Program-made: the position numbers and the translations under genes
Part shown: piece after piece, positions 18,306 to 27,062 of the stretch
Layout: each line of letters starts with the position of its first letter
How positions within the stretch are numbered: the stretch's first letter is position 1
DNA from: DYJK01 sp964464825
GTDB taxonomy: Bacteria > Bacteroidota > Ignavibacteria > Ignavibacteriales > Melioribacteraceae
DNA: 39,951 nucleotides
Assembly (NCBI GenBank): GCA_964464825.1
Contig: CAYXKL010000013.1
Location: 1 to 39,951, forward strand
Reading direction: 5' to 3'
The notes under the pieces: generated by a model
The model's input: the letters and a program-made list of their open reading frames with translations, nothing else
Databases searched by the model: none
Told to the model about the DNA's origin: nothing

Positions 18306-18968
18306 ATGCATAATAAAATTAAATTCATCCCTATTTTGATATTATTTGCAAGTGCTTGTTTAGATTACACTCAAGTTACTACAATTAAAACGGATAACTC
18401 TGGAAATATGTTCATTCATTACTGGATGAAATGGGATTCTCCAAAAGATTCTTTAATTATTGAAAATCTTGGAATTTTTATACAAGATTCTGTGTATAAA
18501 GAATTTTCATCGGAATATAGTTCAATTAAAAACGTTGAAGTTTACAAAGATTATAATGATAGTACAATACATGCAAAAGTTGATCTAGATTTTGAAAGTT
18601 TGGATTCATTAAATACAACTAATGCTTTCAAGGGATCAGAATTATCAATAAAAGAAGGTGAAAAGAATACAAAAATATTTTCACAATTTATTCAACCAAT
18701 TGCAACCGGATTTGGAATTGAAAGCAAAAATTTCTCACTTACATATATCTATTATCTCCCCGGAGAAATACTAAACCATAATGCAACTGAAAGTTCCCGT
18801 AACAAATTAACCTGGAAATATACACTGGATGAAATAGGCACTGGTAAATATATTACAGCAACATACAGACCATTTAAGCTGAAAGAAACTCCAACTTTTA
18901 TCTACTATTGTGCACTATTTGTTTTAGTTATCGTAATAATTTTCGTATTCAGTAAGCGGTTTAAATAA
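18306..18968 (+). CDS. Predicted lipoprotein with C-terminal membrane helix, unknown function
   Basis: I do not recognise the family. The 220-residue protein begins with a lipoprotein signal: a hydrophobic core followed by LFASAC, with C18 as the lipidated Cys. A soluble, acidic, beta-rich region (about 20-190) follows, and it ends with one strong membrane helix (about 197-215) and the basic tail SKRFK. Such a protein would be anchored at both ends in the inner membrane with the middle part in the periplasm, unless the tail is processed. No enzyme motif is visible. No clear ribosome site is seen; the ATG at 18306 lies in an A-rich stretch. It stands alone before the prs promoter. Confidence 0.65.
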   Translation: MHNKIKFIPILILFASACLDYTQVTTIKTDNSGNMFIHYWMKWDSPKDSLIIENLGIFIQDSVYKEFSSEYSSIKNVEVYKDYNDSTIHAKVDLDFESLDSLNTTNAFKGSELSIKEGEKNTKIFSQFIQPIATGFGIESKNFSLTYIYYLPGEILNHNATESSRNKLTWKYTLDEIGTGKYITATYRPFKLKETPTFIYYCALFVLVIVIIFVFSKRFK

Positions 18969-19001
18969 AAATAGAGCTGTAAGTCTTTACAAATCATTAA
19001 G

Positions 19002-19030
19002 TTGACTAACCTTCTTATATTCTTTATATT
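19002..19030 (+). promoter_or_regulatory. Sigma70-type promoter for prs operon
   Basis: TTGACT at 19002-19007 and TATATT at 19025-19030 are separated by 17 bases, close to the housekeeping consensus (TTGACA-17-TATAAT). Transcription would start near 19037, about 30 bases before the TTG start of prs. No terminator is seen just upstream, so some read-through from the lipoprotein gene is possible. Confidence 0.55.
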
Positions 19031-19068
19031 TGGCGACTATTTTTTACATATACTAAGAATTTTAAGAT

Positions 19069-20016
19069 TTGGAACGCGAACCATTAATATTTTCTGGTAA
19101 TTCAAGCATAGAATTAACTTCTAAAATCTGTAATTATTTGAAGTTACCTCAAGGCAAGATAGACCTAAAAAGGTTCAGTGATGGTGAAATTTGGGTAAAG
19201 TATATGGAAAATATCCGTGGTAGGGATATTTTCATTGTCCAATCCACGCATCCACCAGCAGAAAATTTAATGGAATTGCTGATAATGATTGATGCTGCTA
19301 AACGTGCATCAGCTAAACGTATAACTGCGGTGATCCCTTATTTCGGTTATGCTAGACAAGATAGAAAAGATCAGCCTAGAGTTTCAATTACTTCAAAGTT
19401 AATTGCAAATTTAATTACTGTTGCTGGTGCAGATAGAGTTATTACAATGGACCTCCATGCAGCACAAATTCAGGGATTTTTTGATATCCCATTTGATCAT
19501 TTATATGCATCACCAGTATTTACTGTTTTATTCAAAAATAAAATTGATAATCTGGCAATTGTTTCACCCGATGTTGGAGGAATTAAATTAGCAAGATCAT
19601 ATGCCGGCAGATTAGAAGCAAGTCTTGTTGTTATGGATAAAAGACGTCCGAAACATAATATATCGGAAGTAATGCATATAATTGGTGAGGTAAAAGATAA
19701 AAATGTTTTAATTGTAGATGATCTTATTGATACCGGCGGTACATTTGTATCAGCAGTAAAAGCACTCAAAGATAACGGGGCAAAAAATATATATGGTGCT
19801 GTTACTCATCCGCTTTTATCCGGTGAAGCAGTACAAAGGATTGATGAGAGTGAATTAGATACACTATACGTAACAGATAGTATTCCACTAAAAGGAATTA
19901 CATCTAAAAAAATAATAGTAAGATCTGCATCGGAATTATTTGCAGAAGCAATTATCCGTTCGAACATTAATGAATCAATCAGCTCGTTGTTCGAAAATGA
20001 TAAAGATAAAATTTAA
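19069..20016 (+). CDS. prs: Ribose-phosphate pyrophosphokinase (PRPP synthetase)
   Basis: Makes phosphoribosyl pyrophosphate from ribose 5-phosphate and ATP for nucleotide, His and Trp synthesis. The 315-residue length and motifs fit class I enzymes: IFSGNSSIELTSKI at the N-terminus, YFGYARQDRKD, MDLHAAQIQGFFDIP (PRPP synthase signature) and the PRPP-binding loop VLIVDDLIDTGGT. The start is TTG at 19069: an in-frame TAA at 19063 excludes anything further upstream, and the next residues match where the family begins. It lies 25 bases before rplY, a common pairing. Confidence 0.96.
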   Translation: MEREPLIFSGNSSIELTSKICNYLKLPQGKIDLKRFSDGEIWVKYMENIRGRDIFIVQSTHPPAENLMELLIMIDAAKRASAKRITAVIPYFGYARQDRKDQPRVSITSKLIANLITVAGADRVITMDLHAAQIQGFFDIPFDHLYASPVFTVLFKNKIDNLAIVSPDVGGIKLARSYAGRLEASLVVMDKRRPKHNISEVMHIIGEVKDKNVLIVDDLIDTGGTFVSAVKALKDNGAKNIYGAVTHPLLSGEAVQRIDESELDTLYVTDSIPLKGITSKKIIVRSASELFAEAIIRSNINESISSLFENDKDKI

Positions 20017-20041
20017 GAAGATTATTAGGAGTTATTAAGCA

Positions 20042-20686
20042 ATGTCAGAAATAAGTATTCAGGCAAAAAGAAGAACAATCAGCACTAATGGAACCGTGAA
20101 AGGTTTAAGAAGAGAAGGTAAACTTCCCGGTATTTATTATGTTAAAGGTGAAGAGCCGATTCCAATAACTGTAGAAGAAAAAGCTCTTAAACCATTAGTT
20201 TATACTTCAAAAACACATATCATTGATTTAATAATAGATGATAAAGAAACTAAAAAAAGTATTTTGAAAGATGTACAGTTCGATCCATTAACTGATCGAA
20301 TCGTTCACTTTGATTTACTCGGAATTTCATTAGATAAAGAAATTGAAATTGAAGTTCCGGTAATGCTTGAAGGACAAGCAAAAGGAATCAAAGATGGTGG
20401 TATTATTCAGCACACCATGCATAAATTATTGGTTTCTTGTTTACCGGGAAATATTCCGCAGCATATTGCTTTAGATATTTCAAATCTTGGTATTGGAGAT
20501 TCAATACACGTTGGAGATTTATCTTTAGACAATGTAAAAATACTTAATAATCAAGATGTAGTTATTGTAGCTGTTGTAGTACCGAGATCTGTTGTTGAAA
20601 CCCCAACTGTGGAAGCCGCTGCTGTTGAAGAAAAAGCAGAACCAGAAGTTATTAGTAAAGGTAAAACTACAGAAGAAGAGGAATAA
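20042..20686 (+). CDS. rplY: 50S ribosomal protein L25/general stress protein Ctc
   Basis: This 214-residue protein is the long CTC form of L25, which binds 5S rRNA. An N-terminal L25 domain (about 4-92, with GLRREGKLPGIYY and KDVQFDPLTDRIVHFDLL) is followed by the beta-rich CTC domain (about 95-185, with PVMLEGQAKGIKDGG and DISNLGIGDSIHVGDL). The tail is Ala/Glu-rich and acidic. AGGAG lies about ten bases before the ATG. The order prs-rplY-pth is conserved in many bacteria. Confidence 0.95.
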   Translation: MSEISIQAKRRTISTNGTVKGLRREGKLPGIYYVKGEEPIPITVEEKALKPLVYTSKTHIIDLIIDDKETKKSILKDVQFDPLTDRIVHFDLLGISLDKEIEIEVPVMLEGQAKGIKDGGIIQHTMHKLLVSCLPGNIPQHIALDISNLGIGDSIHVGDLSLDNVKILNNQDVVIVAVVVPRSVVETPTVEAAAVEEKAEPEVISKGKTTEEEE

Positions 20687-20692
20687 TCTAAT

Positions 20693-21301
20693 TTGCGTGC
20701 AGTATTCGGATTAGGTAATCCTGGGTTAAAGTATAAATTAACAAGACATAATATAGGATTTTTAGTTCTCGATTCTTTTTCTGAAAAATACAAATTAGAA
20801 TTCCACCCATCAAAAGGTGATTATTATTATTCGGAAGGTTCATTTGAGTCTTCCGAATTTTTTTTGATTAAACCTACTACATTTATGAATTTAAGCGGAT
20901 TATCTGTTATTGATTTCTTAAATGAATATGAAATTAATCTTCATGATCTACTTGTTGTTGTTGATGATGTAAACTTAGAGTTAGGGAAAATCAGAATAAG
21001 AAAATTAGGCGGTGATGGCGGGCATAATGGATTGAAATCGATTATTTATCATTTACAAAACGAAAGTTTCCCCCGTTTAAGAATTGGTGTTGGCAATAAT
21101 TCAACTAATACTGAACTAGCCGATTATGTGCTAGAAAAATTTTCTAAAAATGAATTAGAAACTTTGAAAGAAAGTATTGAATTCAGTGTTGAGTTAATAG
21201 AAAAATTTATTACTGGCGGTTTTAAAAATATGTCAGAGCATTACAGTAAAAAATTTCATATTAAAAAAAATAATATTGATAATAATGAAGAGCTAAATTA
21301 G
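20693..21301 (+). CDS. pth: Peptidyl-tRNA hydrolase
   Basis: Releases peptides from prematurely dropped peptidyl-tRNA so that the tRNA can be reused. The 202 residues show FGLGNPGLKYKLTRHNIGF with the catalytic His (H19), KPTTFMNLSG, VVVDDVNLELGKIRIR with the conserved Asp, and GGDGGHNGLKSI. It begins with TTG at 20693, six bases after rplY, and lacks an obvious ribosome site, which suggests coupling to rplY translation. The C-terminal ~15 residues are Lys/Asn-rich and extend slightly past the usual end. Confidence 0.95.
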   Translation: MRAVFGLGNPGLKYKLTRHNIGFLVLDSFSEKYKLEFHPSKGDYYYSEGSFESSEFFLIKPTTFMNLSGLSVIDFLNEYEINLHDLLVVVDDVNLELGKIRIRKLGGDGGHNGLKSIIYHLQNESFPRLRIGVGNNSTNTELADYVLEKFSKNELETLKESIEFSVELIEKFITGGFKNMSEHYSKKFHIKKNNIDNNEELN

Positions 21302-21310
21302 GAGATATCA

Positions 21311-23392
21311 ATGAGTTGGCTCATATACATAATCCCTCTCTTTGGTTTGATGGCATTAATTTATTCATATTGGAAGAACAATTGGATTTCAAAACAAGAT
21401 CCCGGTTCAGAAAAAATGATTGAGATTGCTAATCACATTAAGGAAGGTGCAATTGCATTCTTAAAAACAGAATATAAAATTTTAGTTGTGTTTGTTTTAG
21501 CAATTGGAATAATACTAGGAATTTCAAATAGCGGCAGAACAGATTCCTCGTGGTTAATAGCTGTATCATTTGTAGTTGGAGCTTTTTGTTCAGCACTTGC
21601 CGGATATTTAGGTATGATAGCTGCAACAAAAGCTAATGTAAGAACCACAAATGCTGCAATTAAAGGATTAGGACCAGCTTTAGAAATTGCTTTTTCAGGT
21701 GGTTCTATAATGGGTATGAATGTAGTTGGTTTAGGAATTCTCGGTTTAGGTTTACTCTTTTTATTATACTCAAGTTTGTGGAATCCAGAAAATTTATTTG
21801 ATCTTGGAATAATTATAAATGTGATTTCTGGTTTTTCTCTTGGTGCATCTTCAATTGCATTATTTGCACGCGTAGGTGGAGGAATTTATACCAAAGCTGC
21901 CGATGTAGGTGCTGATTTAGCCGGTAAAGTTTATGAAGGTATTCCCGAAGATGATCCGCGTAACCCAGCCGTAATTGCTGATAATGTGGGTGATAATGTC
22001 GGCGATGTGGCTGGTATGGGTGCCGACTTATTTGAATCGTATGTTGGAGCTATAATCGGAACAATGGTGTTAGGTGCAATCTTTGCAAGTCCAGAAGTTC
22101 CACAAATTGGTTTAGAAGCAGTAATACTTCCATTATTATTAGCTGGTGCTGGAATTGTTTTTTCAATTATTGGAGCATTATTTGTAAAAGTAAAAGAAGG
22201 TGGTAATCCTCAGAAAGCACTTAATACCGGAGAATTTTTAGCAGCCGGACTAATGATAATTGCTTCATATTTTATTATAACAAATATCTTACCTGATAAG
22301 TGGACATTTGAAGGATTTATTTATACTAATCTCGGGATTTTTTATGCTACACTAATTGGCTTGGCATCAGGTGTATTAATCGGAATAGTAACTGAATATT
22401 ATACTAGTACAGATAGAAAACCAGTTTTTAATATTGCAAATCAATCTATTACAGGTGTAGCAACAAATATTATTAGTGGACTCGGTGTTGGAATGATGTC
22501 TACTGCAATACCAACAATAATTATAGCTATGGGAATTATCGGATCTTTCTATTTTGCAAATTTATATGGAATTGCAATTGCTGCATTAGGAATGTTATCA
22601 ACAACTGGAATACAATTAGCTGTTGATGCTTACGGTCCAATTTCAGACAATGCCGGTGGAATTGCAGAAATGTCCGAATTACCAAAAGAAGTAAGAGAAA
22701 GAACTGATAAATTAGATGCTGTTGGAAATACAACTGCTGCAATCGGTAAAGGATTCGCAATAGGTTCTGCTGCTCTAACTGCATTAGCATTATTTACAGC
22801 TTATATGCATCAAGCCAATATTAAAGTTATTGATATTGCCAAACCAGTAATTATGGGCGGTGTTTTCGTTGGAGCAATGCTTCCCTTTTTATTTTCGGCA
22901 TTAGCTATGAATGCTGTTGGAAGAGCTGCTCAACAAATGATTATAGAGGTCGGCCGTCAATTCAGAGAAATAAAAGGATTAAGAGAAGGAACCGCTAAAG
23001 CGGAATATTCGAAATGTGTAGAAATATCTACAAAAGCCGCAATTAAAGAAATGATTATACCTGGTGTTATGGCTGTAATTATTCCAGTTATTATTGGGTT
23101 TATAAGCAAAGAAATGTTAGCCGGATTATTAGGAGGAGTTACAGTTTCGGGTGTATTATTGGCAATTTTCCAATCAAATTCTGGCGGTGCGTGGGATAAT
23201 GCAAAGAAATTAATAGAAAGCGGCATTGAGATTGAAGGATTTACTTATGTAAAAGGGTCAGACGCCCACAAAGCAGCCGTTGTTGGCGATACAGTAGGTG
23301 ATCCGTTTAAGGATACGTCTGGACCGTCGCTCAATATTCTGATTAAATTGATGTCCGTAGTCTCATTAGTTATTGCGCCGCTAATTAAATAA
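21311..23392 (+). CDS. hppA: Membrane-bound ion-translocating pyrophosphatase, K+-dependent type
   Basis: This 693-residue integral membrane enzyme pumps H+ and/or Na+ using pyrophosphate hydrolysis. Diagnostic motifs are GGIYTKAADVGADLAGK, the pyrophosphate/Mg site IPEDDPRNPAVIADNVGDN, and a second DTVGDPFKDTSGPSLN near the C-terminus. The GNTTAAIGKG segment has Ala and Gly where K+-independent enzymes have Lys and Thr, so this is a K+-dependent form, a class including Na+ pumps; the ion cannot be fixed by eye. AGGAG precedes the ATG by eight bases. Placed after pth, it may drain the pyrophosphate made by biosynthesis. Confidence 0.95.
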   Translation: MSWLIYIIPLFGLMALIYSYWKNNWISKQDPGSEKMIEIANHIKEGAIAFLKTEYKILVVFVLAIGIILGISNSGRTDSSWLIAVSFVVGAFCSALAGYLGMIAATKANVRTTNAAIKGLGPALEIAFSGGSIMGMNVVGLGILGLGLLFLLYSSLWNPENLFDLGIIINVISGFSLGASSIALFARVGGGIYTKAADVGADLAGKVYEGIPEDDPRNPAVIADNVGDNVGDVAGMGADLFESYVGAIIGTMVLGAIFASPEVPQIGLEAVILPLLLAGAGIVFSIIGALFVKVKEGGNPQKALNTGEFLAAGLMIIASYFIITNILPDKWTFEGFIYTNLGIFYATLIGLASGVLIGIVTEYYTSTDRKPVFNIANQSITGVATNIISGLGVGMMSTAIPTIIIAMGIIGSFYFANLYGIAIAALGMLSTTGIQLAVDAYGPISDNAGGIAEMSELPKEVRERTDKLDAVGNTTAAIGKGFAIGSAALTALALFTAYMHQANIKVIDIAKPVIMGGVFVGAMLPFLFSALAMNAVGRAAQQMIIEVGRQFREIKGLREGTAKAEYSKCVEISTKAAIKEMIIPGVMAVIIPVIIGFISKEMLAGLLGGVTVSGVLLAIFQSNSGGAWDNAKKLIESGIEIEGFTYVKGSDAHKAAVVGDTVGDPFKDTSGPSLNILIKLMSVVSLVIAPLIK

Positions 23393-23424
23393 TCTTATTT
23401 TTACCGGTCAAAAATATTTAATAA

Positions 23425-23468
23425 CCCTGTCTTTCCTAATCAGGAAAGGCCTAACGTCCATAGGGAGG
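23425..23468 (+). promoter_or_regulatory. Structured leader of the rpsF operon (possible S6:S18 autoregulatory site)
   Basis: A 7-base-pair hairpin (CTTTCCT at 23431-23437, loop AATC, AGGAAAG at 23442-23448) lies in the leader of rpsF. A second small stem pairs CCTA (23450-23453) with TAGG (23461-23464) and touches the GGGAGG ribosome site; CCCT at 23425 could also pair with the purine-rich ribosome-site region. No T tract follows, so it is not a terminator. In other bacteria the S6:S18 complex binds the rpsF leader; I cannot confirm that consensus here. Confidence 0.35.
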
Positions 23469-23475
23469 TGAAGTA

Positions 23476-23865
23476 ATGAAGTTCAGAACGTATGAGAGTG
23501 TTGTTATAATTAATGCAGCTCTCGAAGATGATCAAATCGATTCAACAATAGCCCGCCTACAAGAATCAATCACATCACACGGTGGAGAAATAATTGAAAT
23601 TGAAAAATGGGGTCGTAAACGCCTTGCTTATCCTATCCAAAAAGCAAAAAGCGGTTATTATGCAATTTTCCGTTTCAATGCACCTACAGAATTAATTTCC
23701 ACTGTGGAAAGAAATTACAGATTAGACGAAAATATTATCCGTTATTTAACTATCGTATTAGATAACGAAGCACTTAAAGCAATAGCTAAACAAAAAGAAT
23801 CTTCAAAAGCAGCTGCAGAATTAATGCAAACAGAAGATCAATCTAATAATCAAAGTAAAGAATAA
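23476..23865 (+). CDS. rpsF: 30S ribosomal protein S6
   Basis: This 129-residue S6 has the N-terminal RTYESVVIINAALEDD strand-helix, the central IEKWGRKRLAYPIQKAKSGYY and the RLDENIIRYLTIVLD end of the fold. An acidic, Gln/Ser-rich tail (about 100-129) follows. S6 binds the 30S platform with S18. A strong GGGAGGTG site precedes the ATG. It opens the classical rpsF-ssb-rpsR-rplI cluster. Confidence 0.96.
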   Translation: MKFRTYESVVIINAALEDDQIDSTIARLQESITSHGGEIIEIEKWGRKRLAYPIQKAKSGYYAIFRFNAPTELISTVERNYRLDENIIRYLTIVLDNEALKAIAKQKESSKAAAELMQTEDQSNNQSKE

Positions 23866-23892
23866 ATTAATTAGTCATTAAGGGAGGTTACG

Positions 23893-24363
23893 ATGGCTGA
23901 ACTAAAGATGCCAGAACTTAACAGTGTTATAGTTGCCGGAAATTTAACAAAGGATCCAGTTTTTAGACAAACATCTAATAATACTCCGGTAGTTAATTTC
24001 CACATTGCGGCTAACAGAAGATATAAAGATAGCAGCAATCAATGGCAAGAAGATGTTTGTTATGTAGGTGTTGTTGCATGGAATAAACTTGCTGATAGCT
24101 GCAGAGATAGACTTAAAAAAGGAAGTGCTGTTTTAATAGATGGTGAATTACAAAGCAGAACTTTTAAAACTGAAGATGGCAAAAATAGGACAGTGGTTGA
24201 AATAAAAGCTAAAAGAATCCAATTCTTAAATAAATTCAGTAAAACACAAAGCAATGGTGAAGGTGATGTTGTTGTTGAATCCGACGAAGCTGATTATGAA
24301 GACAACACCTTCGATAAATTTTTAACAGATGAAGAATCTGACTTAATGAAGGATAATAAATAA
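23893..24363 (+). CDS. ssb: Single-stranded DNA-binding protein (lacks the usual acidic DDIPF tip)
   Basis: This 156-residue protein has the OB-fold of SSB (about 5-110): NSVIVAGNLTKDPVFRQT, VVNFHIAANRRYKD and LIDGELQSRTFKT. SSB coats single-stranded DNA in replication, repair and recombination. The C-terminus is acidic but ends EESDLMKDNK rather than the conserved D-D-[IL]-P-F tip that recruits partner proteins. AAGGGAGG precedes the ATG. It overlaps rpsR by one base (TAATG), in the canonical place between rpsF and rpsR. Confidence 0.93.
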   Translation: MAELKMPELNSVIVAGNLTKDPVFRQTSNNTPVVNFHIAANRRYKDSSNQWQEDVCYVGVVAWNKLADSCRDRLKKGSAVLIDGELQSRTFKTEDGKNRTVVEIKAKRIQFLNKFSKTQSNGEGDVVVESDEADYEDNTFDKFLTDEESDLMKDNK

Positions 24364-24614
24364 TGAGAAACGCACCAAGAAATAATAATAGAAATGGTGG
24401 CATTAAGACAACCAAAAAAGTTAAAAGGGTTATAAATAGTTATATAGACTATAAAGACTCGAAACAACTCCAAAAGTTTTTAACTGACCAAGGGAAAATA
24501 ATTCCAAGAAGAATAACCGGACTCAGTGCGAAACAACATCGTGAGTTAGTTACAGCAATAAAAAGAGCCCGCCATTTGGCAATTCTGCCATATGTTTCAG
24601 AAGCAGTTAAGTAA
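24363..24614 (+). CDS. rpsR: 30S ribosomal protein S18
   Basis: This 83-residue S18 has an Arg/Asn-rich N-terminal tail followed by the family core: INSYIDYKDSKQLQKFLTDQ, GKIIPRRITGLSAKQHREL and KRARHLAILPYV. It contains no Cys, so it is the zinc-free form. S18 pairs with S6 on the 30S platform. The start overlaps the ssb stop (TAATG), and rplI follows 15 bases downstream. Confidence 0.96.
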   Translation: MRNAPRNNNRNGGIKTTKKVKRVINSYIDYKDSKQLQKFLTDQGKIIPRRITGLSAKQHRELVTAIKRARHLAILPYVSEAVK

Positions 24615-24629
24615 TTAGGAGCTAAAGAA

Positions 24630-25073
24630 ATGAAAGTAATTTTAAGAAAAAATTTCGATCAGCTTGGTAAGATTGGTGAAATTGTAAATGTAAAAGACGG
24701 TTATGCTAGAAATTACCTGATCCCAAGACAGATTGCATATCAAGCTACTGCCGGAAATATTCGTGCACTTGAAGAAGAGAAAAAACAAATATTAAAGAAA
24801 GAAGCAAAAGAACTTGAAGCTGCCCAAAGAATTGCAGCCGAACTCGAAAAAGTTTCGATAACAATTCCAGTTACTGTTGGTGAAGAAGATAAAATTTTTG
24901 GTTCCGTTACGAATCAAATGATAGCCGATGCACTGAAAGAAAAAGGTCATGATATTGACAAGAGAAAAATTGAAATTACTGAACCGATTAAATCACTCGG
25001 CATTTACAGTGTATCAATTAAACTTCATCCAAGTGTTAGTGCTATTGTTAAAACTTGGGTTGTAAGAGAATAA
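24630..25073 (+). CDS. rplI: 50S ribosomal protein L9
   Basis: This 147-residue L9 has the N-terminal rRNA-binding domain with the family signature (GKIGEIVNVKDGYARNYLIP), a long connecting helix (about 41-75, rich in Glu/Lys/Ala) and the C-terminal domain with GEEDKIFGSVTNQMIADAL. L9 binds the base of the L1 stalk and helps keep the reading frame. TTAGGAGC lies upstream of the ATG. It is the last gene of the ribosomal cluster and is followed at once by a terminator. Confidence 0.97.
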   Translation: MKVILRKNFDQLGKIGEIVNVKDGYARNYLIPRQIAYQATAGNIRALEEEKKQILKKEAKELEAAQRIAAELEKVSITIPVTVGEEDKIFGSVTNQMIADALKEKGHDIDKRKIEITEPIKSLGIYSVSIKLHPSVSAIVKTWVVRE

Positions 25074-25081
25074 ATTATTAA

Positions 25082-25104
25082 GCCGGTTTATCCGGCATTT
25101 TATT
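25082..25104 (+). terminator. Rho-independent terminator after rplI
   Basis: GCCGG (25082-25086), loop TTTAT, CCGGC (25092-25096), then ATTTTATTATT. It lies 9 bases after the rplI stop and separates the ribosomal cluster from secD. Confidence 0.75.
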
Positions 25105-25148
25105 ATTACTTAAACAGAAAATTCTAACAACTAAAATTAAGATAAGTA

Positions 25149-27044
25149 ATGAAAGAATTAAGATTTAGATTGATATTAATTATCGGTGCTATAGCTCTTA
25201 GTCTTTACCTACTCTACCCTACCTATCAAGATTATAAGAACAATAATGAAGTTACTGAAACTTTATCTACTCTTGAGGATAGTGTAAAAAAGAGCAATCC
25301 TGATATTTCGTCTGTTGAACTTAAAGAATTTATCCAGAACAAAAAGGATAGTATTTTAATAAGTAATCCGGATTATAGAAGCGCCAGAGAAAAAAGAATA
25401 AAGTTAGGTCTGGATTTGCAAGGTGGTATGTATTTAGTGATGGAAGTTAATACTGCTAAATTATTAGAAAGATTAGCTAAAGATCCGGATAATCAATTCA
25501 CTGAGTTGTTAAAATCTGCAGAAGCTGAATCAAAAATATCCGATGAAAATGTTGTTTCTATTCTTGCTAGAAAAATGCAAGAACGCAGTATGAGAATGAG
25601 CAGATATTTTGGCACAATAAGAGAAGACGATACTGACATAATCAGCAGATTAATGCAGCAAGAATCTGATGCCGTTACACGTGCAATTGAAATTATTAGA
25701 AATCGTGTTGATCAATATGGTGTATCAGAACCGAGCATTCAAAAACAAGGATCAAGAAGAATTGTAATAGAATTACCGGGTATTGCTCGTGAAGAAGAAG
25801 CAAGAAGATTACTTCAAGGAAGAGCTTTATTAGAATTTAAACTTGTTAAAGATGCTAATATTGCTATTCCAATAATGAACAGAATTGATGAAGTTCTCGC
25901 CGGAAAAACTAATGATTCACTTGGAGTTGATACTACCAAAACTGCCGCAGATACAACTAAGAATTTAACCGAAGAACAATTCAAAAAAGAACATCCATTT
26001 TTTGCAATTGTAAGACTTATTGATCCGCAAGGACAAATTGCCGATGCATTTGTAAAAGAATCGGATAAAGTTTTATTGAGTAACTATCTGCAAAGACCTG
26101 AAGTAAAAAATGTATTACCTGATAATGTTGAGTTCGTTTACGAAGCAAAACCAGAAGTTGGTGATGACGGTTCGCAATATTACCGTACTTACATGGTAAA
26201 TAAAACTGCTGAGCTTACCGGAGGAGTAATTGTTGATGCACAAGCTAATATTGATCCAACAACTTCCTCTCCAATAGTAACAATGCAGATGAATTCAGAA
26301 GGTTCAAGAGAATGGGCAAGGATAACCGGTGCTAATGTTGGTAAAAGATGTGCAATTGTTTTAGATGGTGTTGCATATTCTGCACCTGTTATTCAAGGCA
26401 AAATTCCGACCGGCAATTCACAAATTAGCGGTATGCCGAATTTAGATGAAGCTAAACTTCTTGAAATAGTTTTAAAAGCCGGTGCTCTGCCAGCACCAGT
26501 TGATATTATTGAAGAAAGAACTGTCGGCCCATCTTTAGGGCAAGATTCTGTTAGTCAAGGTTTCAATTCCGCATGGATCAGTTATTTGATAATTGCAATA
26601 TTTATGGCGTTCTATTACAAAAAAGCTGGTACTTTCGCCGATACTGCACTTGTAGTTACTATTTTATTATCAGTTGGAGTACTTGCAGCATTTAATGCAA
26701 CTTTAACTCTCCCAGGTATAGCCGGTATAGTATTAACAATGGGTATGGCTGTTGATGCAAACGTTCTTATTTATGAAAGAATACGAGAAGAATTAGCAAC
26801 CGGTAAAACTGTTAAAGCAGCTGTTGATGCCGGATTCAAAATTTCTTTTTCAGCAATTATAGATTCAAATATAACAACTCTTTTAACCGGAATAATTTTG
26901 TATCAATTCGGAAGCGGTCCAGTTCAAGGTTTTGCATTAACTCTTATGATCGGTATTGTTACCAGTTTATTCAGCCAGTTAGTACTGGTTCGTGTTTTAT
27001 TTGATTATATGCTGATCAAAGGTTACAAAATTAATGTTGGTTAA
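25149..27044 (+). CDS. secD: Protein translocase subunit SecD
   Basis: SecD works with SecF, using the proton gradient to help pull proteins through SecYEG from the periplasmic side. The 631-residue protein has one N-terminal helix (about 5-24), the GLDLQGG motif (87-93) opening the large periplasmic part, and conserved segments such as EIIRNRVDQYGVSEPSIQKQG and NSEGSREWARITGANVGK. Five C-terminal membrane helices (about 470-620) include TMGMAVDANVLIYERIREE. A Thr/Ala/Asp/Lys-rich insert lies near residues 255-280. secF follows 18 bases downstream behind an AGGAG site. Confidence 0.96.
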   Translation: MKELRFRLILIIGAIALSLYLLYPTYQDYKNNNEVTETLSTLEDSVKKSNPDISSVELKEFIQNKKDSILISNPDYRSAREKRIKLGLDLQGGMYLVMEVNTAKLLERLAKDPDNQFTELLKSAEAESKISDENVVSILARKMQERSMRMSRYFGTIREDDTDIISRLMQQESDAVTRAIEIIRNRVDQYGVSEPSIQKQGSRRIVIELPGIAREEEARRLLQGRALLEFKLVKDANIAIPIMNRIDEVLAGKTNDSLGVDTTKTAADTTKNLTEEQFKKEHPFFAIVRLIDPQGQIADAFVKESDKVLLSNYLQRPEVKNVLPDNVEFVYEAKPEVGDDGSQYYRTYMVNKTAELTGGVIVDAQANIDPTTSSPIVTMQMNSEGSREWARITGANVGKRCAIVLDGVAYSAPVIQGKIPTGNSQISGMPNLDEAKLLEIVLKAGALPAPVDIIEERTVGPSLGQDSVSQGFNSAWISYLIIAIFMAFYYKKAGTFADTALVVTILLSVGVLAAFNATLTLPGIAGIVLTMGMAVDANVLIYERIREELATGKTVKAAVDAGFKISFSAIIDSNITTLLTGIILYQFGSGPVQGFALTLMIGIVTSLFSQLVLVRVLFDYMLIKGYKINVG

Positions 27045-27062
27045 TTTTTAGGAGAATAATAG

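Noticed and set aside
23367..23400. TTGCGC-17-TATTTT as a promoter for rpsF
   Set aside because: Both boxes are poor matches, and the first lies in the hppA coding region; AT-rich DNA gives many such matches by chance.
23431..23448. Hairpin after hppA as a rho-independent terminator
   Set aside because: No T tract follows the stem; it is better explained as part of the rpsF leader.
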